From Bdellovibrio sp. UBA4095 (GTDB taxonomy: Bacteria; Bdellovibrionota; Bdellovibrionia; Bdellovibrionales; Bdellovibrionaceae): a stretch of 64,000 bases of DNA. Under the pieces are notes generated by a model. The model was given only the letters and a program-made list of their open reading frames with translations, ran no database searches and was not told the DNA's origin. Made by a program: the position numbers and the translations under genes. This document shows positions 1 to 7,545 of the stretch, piece by piece; position 1 is the first letter of the stretch; every line of letters starts with the position of its first letter. Where the stretch lies: the NCBI GenBank assembly GCA_002381805.1, contig DFXZ01000004.1:62001-126000 (forward strand). Reading direction: 5' to 3'.

Positions 1-195
1 TTCTGCCATTCCCCCGACCGCTACGAGCTTTAAAATTTCATAGTTATTCACCGACGTTGGTTTCACATTAAAACAAACGGAAGTATTGAATCAAAACTGA
101 ATACCAGTTGTGTTTCTTACTGCGAGGTAATCTTCGGATTGTCTCGCTTTGAAACGCTTCAGGACCAAGGTCGCCGACTGTTCAAGTGGAACAGA
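1..195. other. Left-edge stretch without a recognised gene
   Basis: No coding frame, RNA gene or clear terminator is visible here. The stretch lies downstream of the minus-strand PLP enzyme and runs into the window edge, so it may hold the end or promoter of a gene outside the window. Confidence 0.4.
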
Positions 196-1470
196 CTAAA
201 TTTTGTTCAGAGCTTCCTCGAGATCTCCAATGATGTCTCTGGAATTCTCTAAGCCTATACTTAAGCGAATCGCTCTCGGGTCGATCCCACTTTCGCCGCG
301 TTTGTCATCTGGAATCGCCGAGTGGGTCATAAAACCCGGGACCTCTATTAATGTTTTTACAAGCCCTAAACTGACGGCCAAGGTGATCGAATATGAATTC
401 TTAGCGATATCATCAACGAACTTTTGGCACTTCTTCATATTCCCTTTTAGTTGGAATGAAATCATTGTTCCGGGAGAAAAATCCCCCTCGGGAGACACAA
501 GATATTTTTTCGCGAGTTTGAATTGAGAATGTGACTTCAGGCCCGGATAGGTCACTGACTCAATCTTGGGATGCTTTTCCAAAAACTGTGCGACTTTTAA
601 AGCCGTGCTTTGTTGTTGCTCGAAACGCACGGCTTGCGTGGAAATTCCGTACACCAGAATGTGCCATGCTGAATAAGGATGAATAATCGCGCCAAAATCT
701 TTTCGAGCCATTCTTAACAGGCCCTCAAAAGCTTTCGGAGCAATCACAGCGCCGCCCATCTCGGTGCCAAAGCCAGAGATATTTTTAGTCAAACTTTGAA
801 TGACAAAATCGACCCCCCATTCGATCGGCCGAAGCGCCCATGGTGTCGGAAAGGTATTATCGACGACAGTGTAGGTCTTACGATCTGCTCCGCGTTTTTT
901 ATTCGCCTGCTTGACGAGGCCCGTGATCTTTTCAAGATCGGCAATTTCCAGAATTGGATTCGAGACAGACTCAAAGTAAACCACTCGTGTTGCTGGGTCC
1001 GCCAGATGATCTTCCAAAACTTTAAAGTCGTTGATATCTATCATATGATTTTCGATATCCAGACGAGGCAGCCAATTTTTCAAAAGACTGTAGGTACATC
1101 CGTACAATGTTTTATGGGCGACGACTTTGTCACCAGCTTTTAACAGAGTCATCAGGGTGGAAGAAATGGCTCCCATGCCGCTTCCAAAAGTAATGGCACA
1201 CTCGCCCTTTTCCAGCAACGCCAGCTGGTCCTCCAGCATTTTTGTCGTCGGCTCTTCCAAACGATCGTAAATCCAAATCGGCTTTTCTGTGGGTGCACCA
1301 AAGGTACTAAAACCTTCCGCTCCTCGTCCCAAGGATTCCAAGCGAAATGTCGTCGAGGCAGTCATCGGCGGAATCAAATGATGAGAAAACTCCCATGACT
1401 TCGAAAGAAATTCTCCATGAATAGCCTGGGTGCGTGGTGATTTCGTCGACTTCACTTTTGATTTAGCCAT
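196..1470 (-). CDS. Cys/Met-metabolism PLP enzyme, methionine gamma-lyase-like
   Basis: This 424-residue protein is a fold-type I PLP enzyme of the Cys/Met metabolism family, normal in length. Visible family residues are the Y68-D-R70 phosphate-binding motif, the FGSGMGA segment near 95-101, D204 in VVDNT and the Schiff-base lysine K229 in SLTKN. The LYGCT motif carries C125, the position of the active-site cysteine typical of methionine gamma-lyases, which split methionine to methanethiol, ammonia and 2-oxobutyrate. The usual TKY at the lysine is TKN here, and the usual NPT after YxR is EPT, so the substrate could also be cystathionine or an O-acylhomoserine. The ATG has an AAGGAT ribosome-binding site. 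It is cytoplasmic and appears to be a single-gene unit. The family call is firm; the exact reaction is inferred. Confidence 0.85.
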   Translation of the reverse strand: MAKSKVKSTKSPRTQAIHGEFLSKSWEFSHHLIPPMTASTTFRLESLGRGAEGFSTFGAPTEKPIWIYDRLEEPTTKMLEDQLALLEKGECAITFGSGMGAISSTLMTLLKAGDKVVAHKTLYGCTYSLLKNWLPRLDIENHMIDINDFKVLEDHLADPATRVVYFESVSNPILEIADLEKITGLVKQANKKRGADRKTYTVVDNTFPTPWALRPIEWGVDFVIQSLTKNISGFGTEMGGAVIAPKAFEGLLRMARKDFGAIIHPYSAWHILVYGISTQAVRFEQQQSTALKVAQFLEKHPKIESVTYPGLKSHSQFKLAKKYLVSPEGDFSPGTMISFQLKGNMKKCQKFVDDIAKNSYSITLAVSLGLVKTLIEVPGFMTHSAIPDDKRGESGIDPRAIRLSIGLENSRDIIGDLEEALNKI

Positions 1471-1594
1471 ATCCTTGCCTCACTTTATACTTGGACAAAA
1501 TAGAGCACAAATTCTACCGCAAGGAAAGAAAAGTCCCACCCATTACAGAGGATTAAATACCGAGTTGCGTAAACCGAGAGCGCCTACAGATCGA

Positions 1595-2314
1595 CTAAAG
1601 CAGCACGGGCAATCGGCGATCGGTTAGCTCCACGCCTTCAGGATGAAGATCCACAACGATTGGAGAAATTATCAGACCTTTTAAATGAGCTTCTCTAAGC
1701 AGGCGGCCATATTCTGGATCGATATGATCTGCAGGACTAAAAACTGAACAGTCATTTCTCTGAACAGTAAATATGATTTCCGCCGTATGTCCTTGATCGA
1801 TCAAAGACATGAGTTCCCGGAGATGCTTCTGTCCCCGTTCGGTCACTGCATCGGGAAATTGCGCAGCGACCCCGTCCGCCAGCGTGACATTCTTGACCTC
1901 GATATAATGTGCTTTCGTCAGATCCTTTTTGAACAAAGCGAAATCAAGCCGTGTTTCCTTTGAAATCTTATATTCGGCCTTCACCTCGTCAAAGTGTGAC
2001 CACAAATTTCCTTCTGGTTTATCGGCGACAATTTTATTTAACTTTTCCCGTACGATGGCATTGGGTGTGGCAGTGTTCACTCCGACCCAGGCGCCCGCAT
2101 TCGATTGAATCATTTCTAACGTAAAGCGCAGCTTTCGTTCCGGATTGTCGCTTGCGGAAAAAAGGCAGCTTTGCCCCGGCTCATAGGCACTTTTTAAGCT
2201 GCCCGTATTTGGACAGTGCGCGATCACCACCTCATCGTTCCATTGAATATCGGCGAAGAAACGCTTGTACCGCTTCAACAGCTTACCCTCATTGAGCTTT
2301 TGAGAAAATTTCAT
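1595..2314 (-). CDS. sfsA: SfsA family protein (sugar fermentation stimulation)
   Basis: This is a 239-residue protein from the inner ATG at 2314, which has a clear AGGAG site; a frame extends upstream to 2413 but has no comparable signal. It shows SfsA hallmarks: an N-terminal OB-like part with HCPNTGSL, and a nuclease-like part with RLDFAL, EVKNVTLA and FPDAVTERGQKHL. E. coli SfsA was found through effects on maltose fermentation and binds DNA, but its precise role is not settled. The gene diverges from the pyruvate dehydrogenase genes across a 251-bp gap. Length and motifs match the family well. Confidence 0.93.
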   Translation of the reverse strand: MKFSQKLNEGKLLKRYKRFFADIQWNDEVVIAHCPNTGSLKSAYEPGQSCLFSASDNPERKLRFTLEMIQSNAGAWVGVNTATPNAIVREKLNKIVADKPEGNLWSHFDEVKAEYKISKETRLDFALFKKDLTKAHYIEVKNVTLADGVAAQFPDAVTERGQKHLRELMSLIDQGHTAEIIFTVQRNDCSVFSPADHIDPEYGRLLREAHLKGLIISPIVVDLHPEGVELTDRRLPVLL

Positions 2315-2565
2315 GGTGACTCCTTCTAAATTCGCGACTTCCCTCGCAACATAGACCTGGGCTTGGAATTTTGTCGATGCCTTTCGACAGGAACTTATAA
2401 TGCGATTCACCACAAAGCCGCAACAGACAGAGGCCCCTGGCAGGCCTCCATAATTTTACTTAGTGCGCGCCGCGTAATTCGGTGCAATTACTCTAGCGTC
2501 CTACTAGAAAGAACTGTTCAAAAAGTATCTACAGATAAGCAAAACAGGAAAGGAACTTTCTCAAC
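2315..2565. promoter_or_regulatory. Divergent intergenic region sfsA / pdhC
   Basis: This 251-bp gap must hold the promoters for sfsA (minus) and the E2-E3 genes (plus). A small perfect hairpin, GAGGCC / GGCCTC with a 7-base loop, sits at 2430-2448 and is not followed by a T-run. I could not pick convincing -35/-10 pairs by eye. Confidence 0.4.
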
Positions 2566-4200
2566 ATGGCAACTGACGTAAAACTGCCCGAACTGGGTGA
2601 AGGTGTCACAGAAGGCGAAATGGTTAAATGGTTGGTAAAACCAGGTGACTCCGTCAAAGCAGATCAACCCATTGCAGAAGTTCTCACTGATAAGGCAACT
2701 GTTGAAGTTCCATCTCCAATTGCTGGAACCGTAAAAGATCTAAAATTTAAAGCTGGTGACGTCGTAAAAGTGGGTTCAACTATGATCACTCTTGAAGCCG
2801 GCTCTTCTGCAGCAAAAGCCCCAGCGGCAACGAAACCTGCGGCGAGCACGCAAGCGGCCTCAACTTCAGCTCCTGCAGCATCAACCTCTACAGCTGTTCA
2901 AGATGTTAAACTTCCCGAATTGGGCGAGGGTGTGACAGAGGGTGAACTTGTTAAGTGGTTGGTCAAATCTGGAGACTCTGTAAAAGCCGATCAACCTATT
3001 GCAGAAGTTCTCACTGACAAAGCAACTGTAGAAGTTCCATCCCCAGTTGCCGGCACCGTCAAAGATCTAAAGTTCAAAGCGGGCGATGTCGTTAAAGTGG
3101 GCTCGACGATGATCACACTTACTGGAGCTGGATCTGCTAAGCCATCGACTTCCGAAAAGACGGCACCAGCAGGTGCTCAGCGTGAAGTTCCAGCCTCTGC
3201 GCACGCAAATTTCGCGGCTGCCTCAACTGGCAATGGAGCAGGCGCATCCGTTGCTTCTGGTATCTTCCCTCCAGTTGCCGATTCTAAAATTCTTGCAACT
3301 CCGGCGACTCGTCGTTTGGCTCGTGAGATGAATGTTGATATCAACTCTCTCTCTGGCTCTGGTCTTGCCGGTCGAGTCACCCGCGAAGACGTCATGTCTG
3401 CCAAAGGTGGAGCAGGTGCACCTGCTCCTTCTGCGAAAGCCCTCAGCGCACCGGGAATGTCAATTCCTCGTCCGTCTTACCAAGGCCCCGCTGGTGCTGC
3501 GGAAGAGCGCGTTCCTCTTATTGGAATTCGTAAAAAGATCGCCGAGAATATGCAGAAATCCAAACACATCATTCCGCACTTCACTATTATGGATGAAGCC
3601 AAGGTTGATGAAATGGTGACCTTGCGTGAATCACTCAAAGAATTCGCAGAAAAACAAGGAACTAAAATCACTTATTTGCCGATCATTATGAAAGCAATGA
3701 TTGCAACTATTCGTGAGTTTCCAATGTTTAACGCTTCTATTGATGATGCTGCTGGGGAACTCGTTTACAAGAAATACTTCAATCTTGGTTTTGCGGCGGA
3801 CACTCCAAATGGACTTGTTGTTCCTGTGATTAAAAATGCTGACCAAAAAAATATTCTGGAAATCTCTAAAGAGATATTGGATCTTTCCAAGCGAGCACGT
3901 GATGGCAAGCTGAAGCCCGACGAAATGAAAGGCGCGACGATCACCATCACTAATATCGGCTCCATTGGTGGCACTTATGCAACTCCAGTCATCAATCATC
4001 CTGAAGTCGCTATTTTGGGAATGTACAAGATCGATGAAAAGCCGGTTATTAAAAATGGTCAGCTAGCGGCTATTAAAGTTATGAACTTTACCGTAACAGC
4101 AGACCATCGCTTGATTGACGGAGCTGTTGCAGCTCGTTTCTTGAAGGCATTCATCGAACGCATCGAGAACCCTGGCAAACTATTGGTTGAACTTATCTAA
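2566..4200 (+). CDS. pdhC: Dihydrolipoamide acetyltransferase (E2), two lipoyl domains
   Basis: This 544-residue E2 subunit of a 2-oxoacid dehydrogenase complex, most likely pyruvate dehydrogenase, transfers the acyl group to CoA. In order it has lipoyl domain 1 (about 4-78, lipoylated K43 in TDKATV), an Ala/Ser/Pro/Thr linker, lipoyl domain 2 (about 112-187, K152), a second linker, a peripheral subunit-binding domain (about 243-280, with ATPATRRLAREM), and the catalytic domain (about 315-544) with H514 and D518 in DHRLIDG. The two lipoyl domains are almost the same protein sequence. AAAGGA precedes the ATG. E3 follows 57 bp downstream; no E1 gene is present in this window. A branched-chain or oxoglutarate specificity cannot be excluded. 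Confidence 0.93.
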   Translation: MATDVKLPELGEGVTEGEMVKWLVKPGDSVKADQPIAEVLTDKATVEVPSPIAGTVKDLKFKAGDVVKVGSTMITLEAGSSAAKAPAATKPAASTQAASTSAPAASTSTAVQDVKLPELGEGVTEGELVKWLVKSGDSVKADQPIAEVLTDKATVEVPSPVAGTVKDLKFKAGDVVKVGSTMITLTGAGSAKPSTSEKTAPAGAQREVPASAHANFAAASTGNGAGASVASGIFPPVADSKILATPATRRLAREMNVDINSLSGSGLAGRVTREDVMSAKGGAGAPAPSAKALSAPGMSIPRPSYQGPAGAAEERVPLIGIRKKIAENMQKSKHIIPHFTIMDEAKVDEMVTLRESLKEFAEKQGTKITYLPIIMKAMIATIREFPMFNASIDDAAGELVYKKYFNLGFAADTPNGLVVPVIKNADQKNILEISKEILDLSKRARDGKLKPDEMKGATITITNIGSIGGTYATPVINHPEVAILGMYKIDEKPVIKNGQLAAIKVMNFTVTADHRLIDGAVAARFLKAFIERIENPGKLLVELI

Positions 4201-4210
4201 ATATCCCTGT

Positions 4211-4236
4211 GGCTAGTTCCCCCGACGGAACTAGCC
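4211..4236 (+). other. Intercistronic hairpin between E2 and E3 genes
   Basis: This is a perfect 10-bp inverted repeat, GGCTAGTTCC / GGAACTAGCC, with a 6-base loop. It begins 10 bases after the E2 stop and has no T-run behind it, so it does not look like an intrinsic terminator. A role in mRNA processing, 3'-end protection or setting the E2:E3 ratio is possible. Confidence 0.7.
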
Positions 4237-4257
4237 TGTGTTCGGAGAAATAATTTT

Positions 4258-5676
4258 ATGCAAAATTTTGATGTTGTTGTTATTGGCGCAGGTCCTGGCG
4301 GTTATGTTGCAGCTATTCGTGCCGCACAATTGGGATTCAAAACTGCAGTTGTTGAAAAAGAATACTTAGGTGGTGTGTGCCTTAACGTAGGTTGCATTCC
4401 TTCAAAAGCGATGATCACGGCAACTCACCTTCTTCATAAAGCTCAGCATAGCTTTGCTGACATGGGGTTGAATATCAAGGGTGGCATTGACGTTGATATG
4501 AAGAAACTTGTCAGCTGGAAACAGTCTGTCTGCGACAAAATGGCAGGCGGTGTCGGTCAACTGCTTAAAGGAAACAGCGTGACCATTCTAAAGGGATCTG
4601 CTGACTTTAAGAGCCCAAAAGAGATCACGGTAAAATCCTCAACAGGCACAGAGACCGTTCAGGCAAAATATTTTGTTGTCGCAACAGGGTCACGCCCGAT
4701 CGAAATCCCCGGTTTCAAGTTTGACGAGAAAGACATCATGTCTTCAACAGGTGCATTGGCTTTGGATGAAATCCCCAAACGTGTCGTCGTCATTGGCGGC
4801 GGATACATTGGGTTGGAAATTTCCTCTTACCTTCGCAAATTAGGAACTGAAGTGACTGTTATCGAAGCGCAATCCGCTCTTCTTGCCGGGGTCGTCGATC
4901 CAGAGTGTGCCCAGGTCGTGACTCGCAAACTGAACAAAGCCGGCGTTAAAGTTCTTTACGGAGCAAAAGCCAAGGGCCAGAAAAAGGTAAAAGATGGCTA
5001 TGAAGTGACCGCTGAAATTAATGGCAAGGATGAAGTCATTAAGTGTGACAAAATTCTAGTGACGGTGGGTCGTCGTCCCAATGGTGACCAAGCCAACCTG
5101 AAAGCCGCAGGCATCCAAGTCGATGAACGTGGTTTTATTAAGGTGGATGCTCAGCGCCGAACCAATGTGCCACATATCTTCGCTATCGGAGATATTGCAG
5201 GCCAACCTATGCTTGCGCATAAAGCGTCTCACGAAGGCGTGCTGGTTGCTGAAGTTATCAAAGGATACAACCGTGTTTATGATGCGAAACAAGTACCTGC
5301 GGTGGTCTTTACCGATCCAGAAATCGCAGCTGCCGGCATGACGGAAGCAGAAGCCAAAGCAAAAGGCTTTAACGATTTGAAAATTGCAAAGTTCCCATTT
5401 GCAGCCAACGGACGTGCCGTTAGCATGATGGAAACCGAAGGCTTTGTAAAAATGATTGCTGATGCGAAAACCCATGTTCTGTTGGGCGTACACATCGTCG
5501 GCCCAGAAGCTTCGAATCTGATTTCTGAAGCCTCTCTGGCAATCGAGATGGGTGCACGCATCGAAGACTTGGCTTTGACCATCCATCCTCACCCAACTTT
5601 GGGAGAGACTATGATGGAGTGCGCCGAGGCCACTCTTGGACACGCAATCCACATTATTCAAAAGCCACTGAAATAG
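4258..5676 (+). CDS. lpdA: Dihydrolipoamide dehydrogenase (E3)
   Basis: This 472-residue flavoprotein reoxidises the dihydrolipoyl groups of E2 with NAD. Visible are the N-terminal FAD-binding motif GAGPGGYVAA, the redox-active disulfide C41/C46 in GGVCLNVGCIPSK, the NAD-binding motif GGGYIGLE near 180, the second FAD motif FAIGDI near 308, and the C-terminal dimerisation motif with H445 and E450 in HPHPTLGE. It is full length with no missing catalytic residue. It follows the E2 gene on the same strand after 57 bp that contain a hairpin, so the two are presumably co-transcribed. The same E3 may serve the oxoglutarate dehydrogenase and glycine cleavage complexes; gcvP lies at 58-61 kb. Confidence 0.97.
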   Translation: MQNFDVVVIGAGPGGYVAAIRAAQLGFKTAVVEKEYLGGVCLNVGCIPSKAMITATHLLHKAQHSFADMGLNIKGGIDVDMKKLVSWKQSVCDKMAGGVGQLLKGNSVTILKGSADFKSPKEITVKSSTGTETVQAKYFVVATGSRPIEIPGFKFDEKDIMSSTGALALDEIPKRVVVIGGGYIGLEISSYLRKLGTEVTVIEAQSALLAGVVDPECAQVVTRKLNKAGVKVLYGAKAKGQKKVKDGYEVTAEINGKDEVIKCDKILVTVGRRPNGDQANLKAAGIQVDERGFIKVDAQRRTNVPHIFAIGDIAGQPMLAHKASHEGVLVAEVIKGYNRVYDAKQVPAVVFTDPEIAAAGMTEAEAKAKGFNDLKIAKFPFAANGRAVSMMETEGFVKMIADAKTHVLLGVHIVGPEASNLISEASLAIEMGARIEDLALTIHPHPTLGETMMECAEATLGHAIHIIQKPLK

Positions 5677-5722
5677 TCTTTTAGCCGTAACGACCCGCGC
5701 GATACGGCGTTCCTTTCTTGCT

Positions 5723-5754
5723 GCCTCCGTTTTGTTATCCTTCAAAATGGAGGC
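5723..5754 (+). promoter_or_regulatory. Hairpin sequestering the ggt ribosome-binding site
   Basis: GCCTCCGTTTTG pairs with CAAAATGGAGGC over 12 positions (11 Watson-Crick pairs and one G-U) around an 8-base loop. The 3' arm contains the GGAGG Shine-Dalgarno of ggt and ends 3 bases before the ATG at 5758. No T-run follows. It would close the ribosome-binding site when folded and may act as a thermometer, a protein-binding site or an attenuator of translation. Confidence 0.7.
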
Positions 5755-5757
5755 CTC

Positions 5758-7494
5758 ATGAAAAAAAGTTTTCTCGTACTACTCATTCTTTCTTTTTCTA
5801 TTAGTTGCCAAACCACAAAGGTTTCCCCCTCTCACAAGATCATCAAAACGGCCGAAGAGCGTTCGGATTTTCAAACTGCAGAAGCCACTGGTCAAAAGTT
5901 CGCCATTGCCACCCAAGGCAAGTTCGCCAGTTTAGCGGCTCAAGAAATGTTTCGACTTGGCGGAAATATCATTGATGCAACCATTGCTGCCTCTTTCACA
6001 ATTTCTGTAGAGCGACCTCAGTCGACAGGAATCGGCGGCGGCGGATTTATGCTGTTTTATGATGCTAAAACGGGGGAAACTCACGCCATTGATTTTCGCG
6101 AACGAGCCCCGCTTAAGGCTCGAACTGACATGTATGTCAAAAATGGCAAGGTCCATGAATCCGCTTCCAAAGATGGCTATTTAGCAGTTGCCGTTCCGGG
6201 CATGGTCGCGGGTTTCATTGAAGTTCATCAAAAGTTCGGCAGACTCCCTTTGAAAACGGTTCTTACACCTGCTATCAAATTGGCTGAAAATGGTTTTGCC
6301 ATTTATCCTGAATATCACCAAGCCCTCACTTACAAAGCAAGCACCCTAAGACAGGACCCTGCTGCGGCAGCGATATTTCTGAATGATCAGGGGCAAGTCC
6401 CACCATTGGGAACGATGGTCATTCAAAAAGACCTCGCTCAAACCTTAAAGCTTATTGCGAACAAGGGAGCCGAGGAGTTTTACAACGGCTCTATCGCCAA
6501 AGCACTGATCCGTAGCTTTAGAAACAACGGTGGACTGATAACTCAAAAGGATTTTGACACCTACAAGGTTCACTGGCGAAAGCCTATAGAGGCGACATAC
6601 AAGGACTATAAAGTCGTTTCAATGCCCCCACCCAGCTCGGGAGGAGTGCATGTTATCCAGTTTTTAAAATTCTTGGAAGATGACAATTTAGTTAAGCATG
6701 GCCCCTTGTCTGCACAATCCATTCATTTAGCAGCATCTGCTTTACAATCTTCCTTCGCCGACAGGGCCCGCTACTTGGGGGATCCAGACTTCGTGCAGGT
6801 TCCCACTCATGAATTGATCGCAGAAGGTTATGTCAAAAAAAGACGCCTCGAAATCAAAAATGACAAAGCCAGAACAGCTTCCGATGTTCAAGCCGGCAAC
6901 CCTTTGCCTTTGGAGTCTACCGAAACCACTCACCTTTCAATTATGGATGCCGATGGCAACGCCGTTAGCACGACCCAAACAATTAACGGATGGTTTGGGG
7001 CGAGCGTTGTCGCCCCCGGCACGGGCATCGTCTTAAATAATGAGATGGACGATTTTGCCGCAAAGATCGGCGAATCCAATTTATTCGGGGCGATTGGTGG
7101 CAAACCCAACTTAATCGCACCGAAAAAAACTCCGCTAAGCAGTATGTCCCCCACACTGGTCTTTAAGGACAACCAAGCGATTCTGAGTGTCGGCGCGCCA
7201 GGTGGCACTCGAATTATCAGCTGTGTCGCGCAGACTGTCTTAAACTATATCGAGTTCAGATTGCCGCTGTATGATTCGGTAGCATTGGTCCGGTACCATC
7301 ATCAGTGGCAGCCAGATATTCTATTTATCGACAAACCCGGCCCTAGCCCCCAAGCACTGGCAGCTTTGAAAGAGATGGGCTACAAAACCGAAATCGCCCC
7401 TATCCCCTGCAAAGTCATGGCCGTCGCCAGAGAAAAAAATATCCTAAGAGGTGTTTCCGACCCTCGCGATATAGGAACAGGACTGGCAGAATAA
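5758..7494 (+). CDS. ggt: Gamma-glutamyltransferase, predicted lipoprotein
   Basis: This is a 578-residue gamma-glutamyltranspeptidase, which cleaves glutathione and other gamma-glutamyl compounds in the periplasm and self-processes into two subunits. The N-terminus is a lipoprotein signal with lipobox SISC at residues 14-17, so it should be membrane-anchored. The autoprocessing site is in ETTHLS, with T390 expected to become the small-subunit N-terminus. Other family motifs are RERAP, GGGGFM, PLSSMSPT and GAPGGTRI. The ATG is preceded by GGAGG buried in a hairpin. It lies 81 bp after lpdA and ends at a terminator. For a predator, prey glutathione is an attractive amino-acid source (inference). 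Confidence 0.95.
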   Translation: MKKSFLVLLILSFSISCQTTKVSPSHKIIKTAEERSDFQTAEATGQKFAIATQGKFASLAAQEMFRLGGNIIDATIAASFTISVERPQSTGIGGGGFMLFYDAKTGETHAIDFRERAPLKARTDMYVKNGKVHESASKDGYLAVAVPGMVAGFIEVHQKFGRLPLKTVLTPAIKLAENGFAIYPEYHQALTYKASTLRQDPAAAAIFLNDQGQVPPLGTMVIQKDLAQTLKLIANKGAEEFYNGSIAKALIRSFRNNGGLITQKDFDTYKVHWRKPIEATYKDYKVVSMPPPSSGGVHVIQFLKFLEDDNLVKHGPLSAQSIHLAASALQSSFADRARYLGDPDFVQVPTHELIAEGYVKKRRLEIKNDKARTASDVQAGNPLPLESTETTHLSIMDADGNAVSTTQTINGWFGASVVAPGTGIVLNNEMDDFAAKIGESNLFGAIGGKPNLIAPKKTPLSSMSPTLVFKDNQAILSVGAPGGTRIISCVAQTVLNYIEFRLPLYDSVALVRYHHQWQPDILFIDKPGPSPQALAALKEMGYKTEIAPIPCKVMAVAREKNILRGVSDPRDIGTGLAE

Positions 7495-7496
7495 AA

Positions 7497-7525
7497 AAAG
7501 GCTTTAGGTTTCCCTAAAGCCTTTT
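7497..7525 (+). terminator. Bidirectional intrinsic terminator
   Basis: AAAAGGCTTTAGG pairs with CCTAAAGCCTTTT around a TTT loop. The A-run and T-run flanks suit termination in both directions, for ggt (plus) and for the VWA lipoprotein (minus), which converge here. Confidence 0.9.
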
Positions 7526-7545
7526 CCTACGAACTTCGCAAAGAT

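Noticed and set aside
2429..2450. Hairpin in the sfsA-pdhC gap as a terminator
   Set aside because: The stem is only 6 bp with no T-run and lies between divergent genes, where no transcript should end.
5056..5745. A 229-codon open frame on the minus strand opposite lpdA
   Set aside because: It is antisense to a firmly identified gene, its product is unlike any family and rich in Cys/His/Phe as antisense frames often are, and it has no ribosome-binding site.
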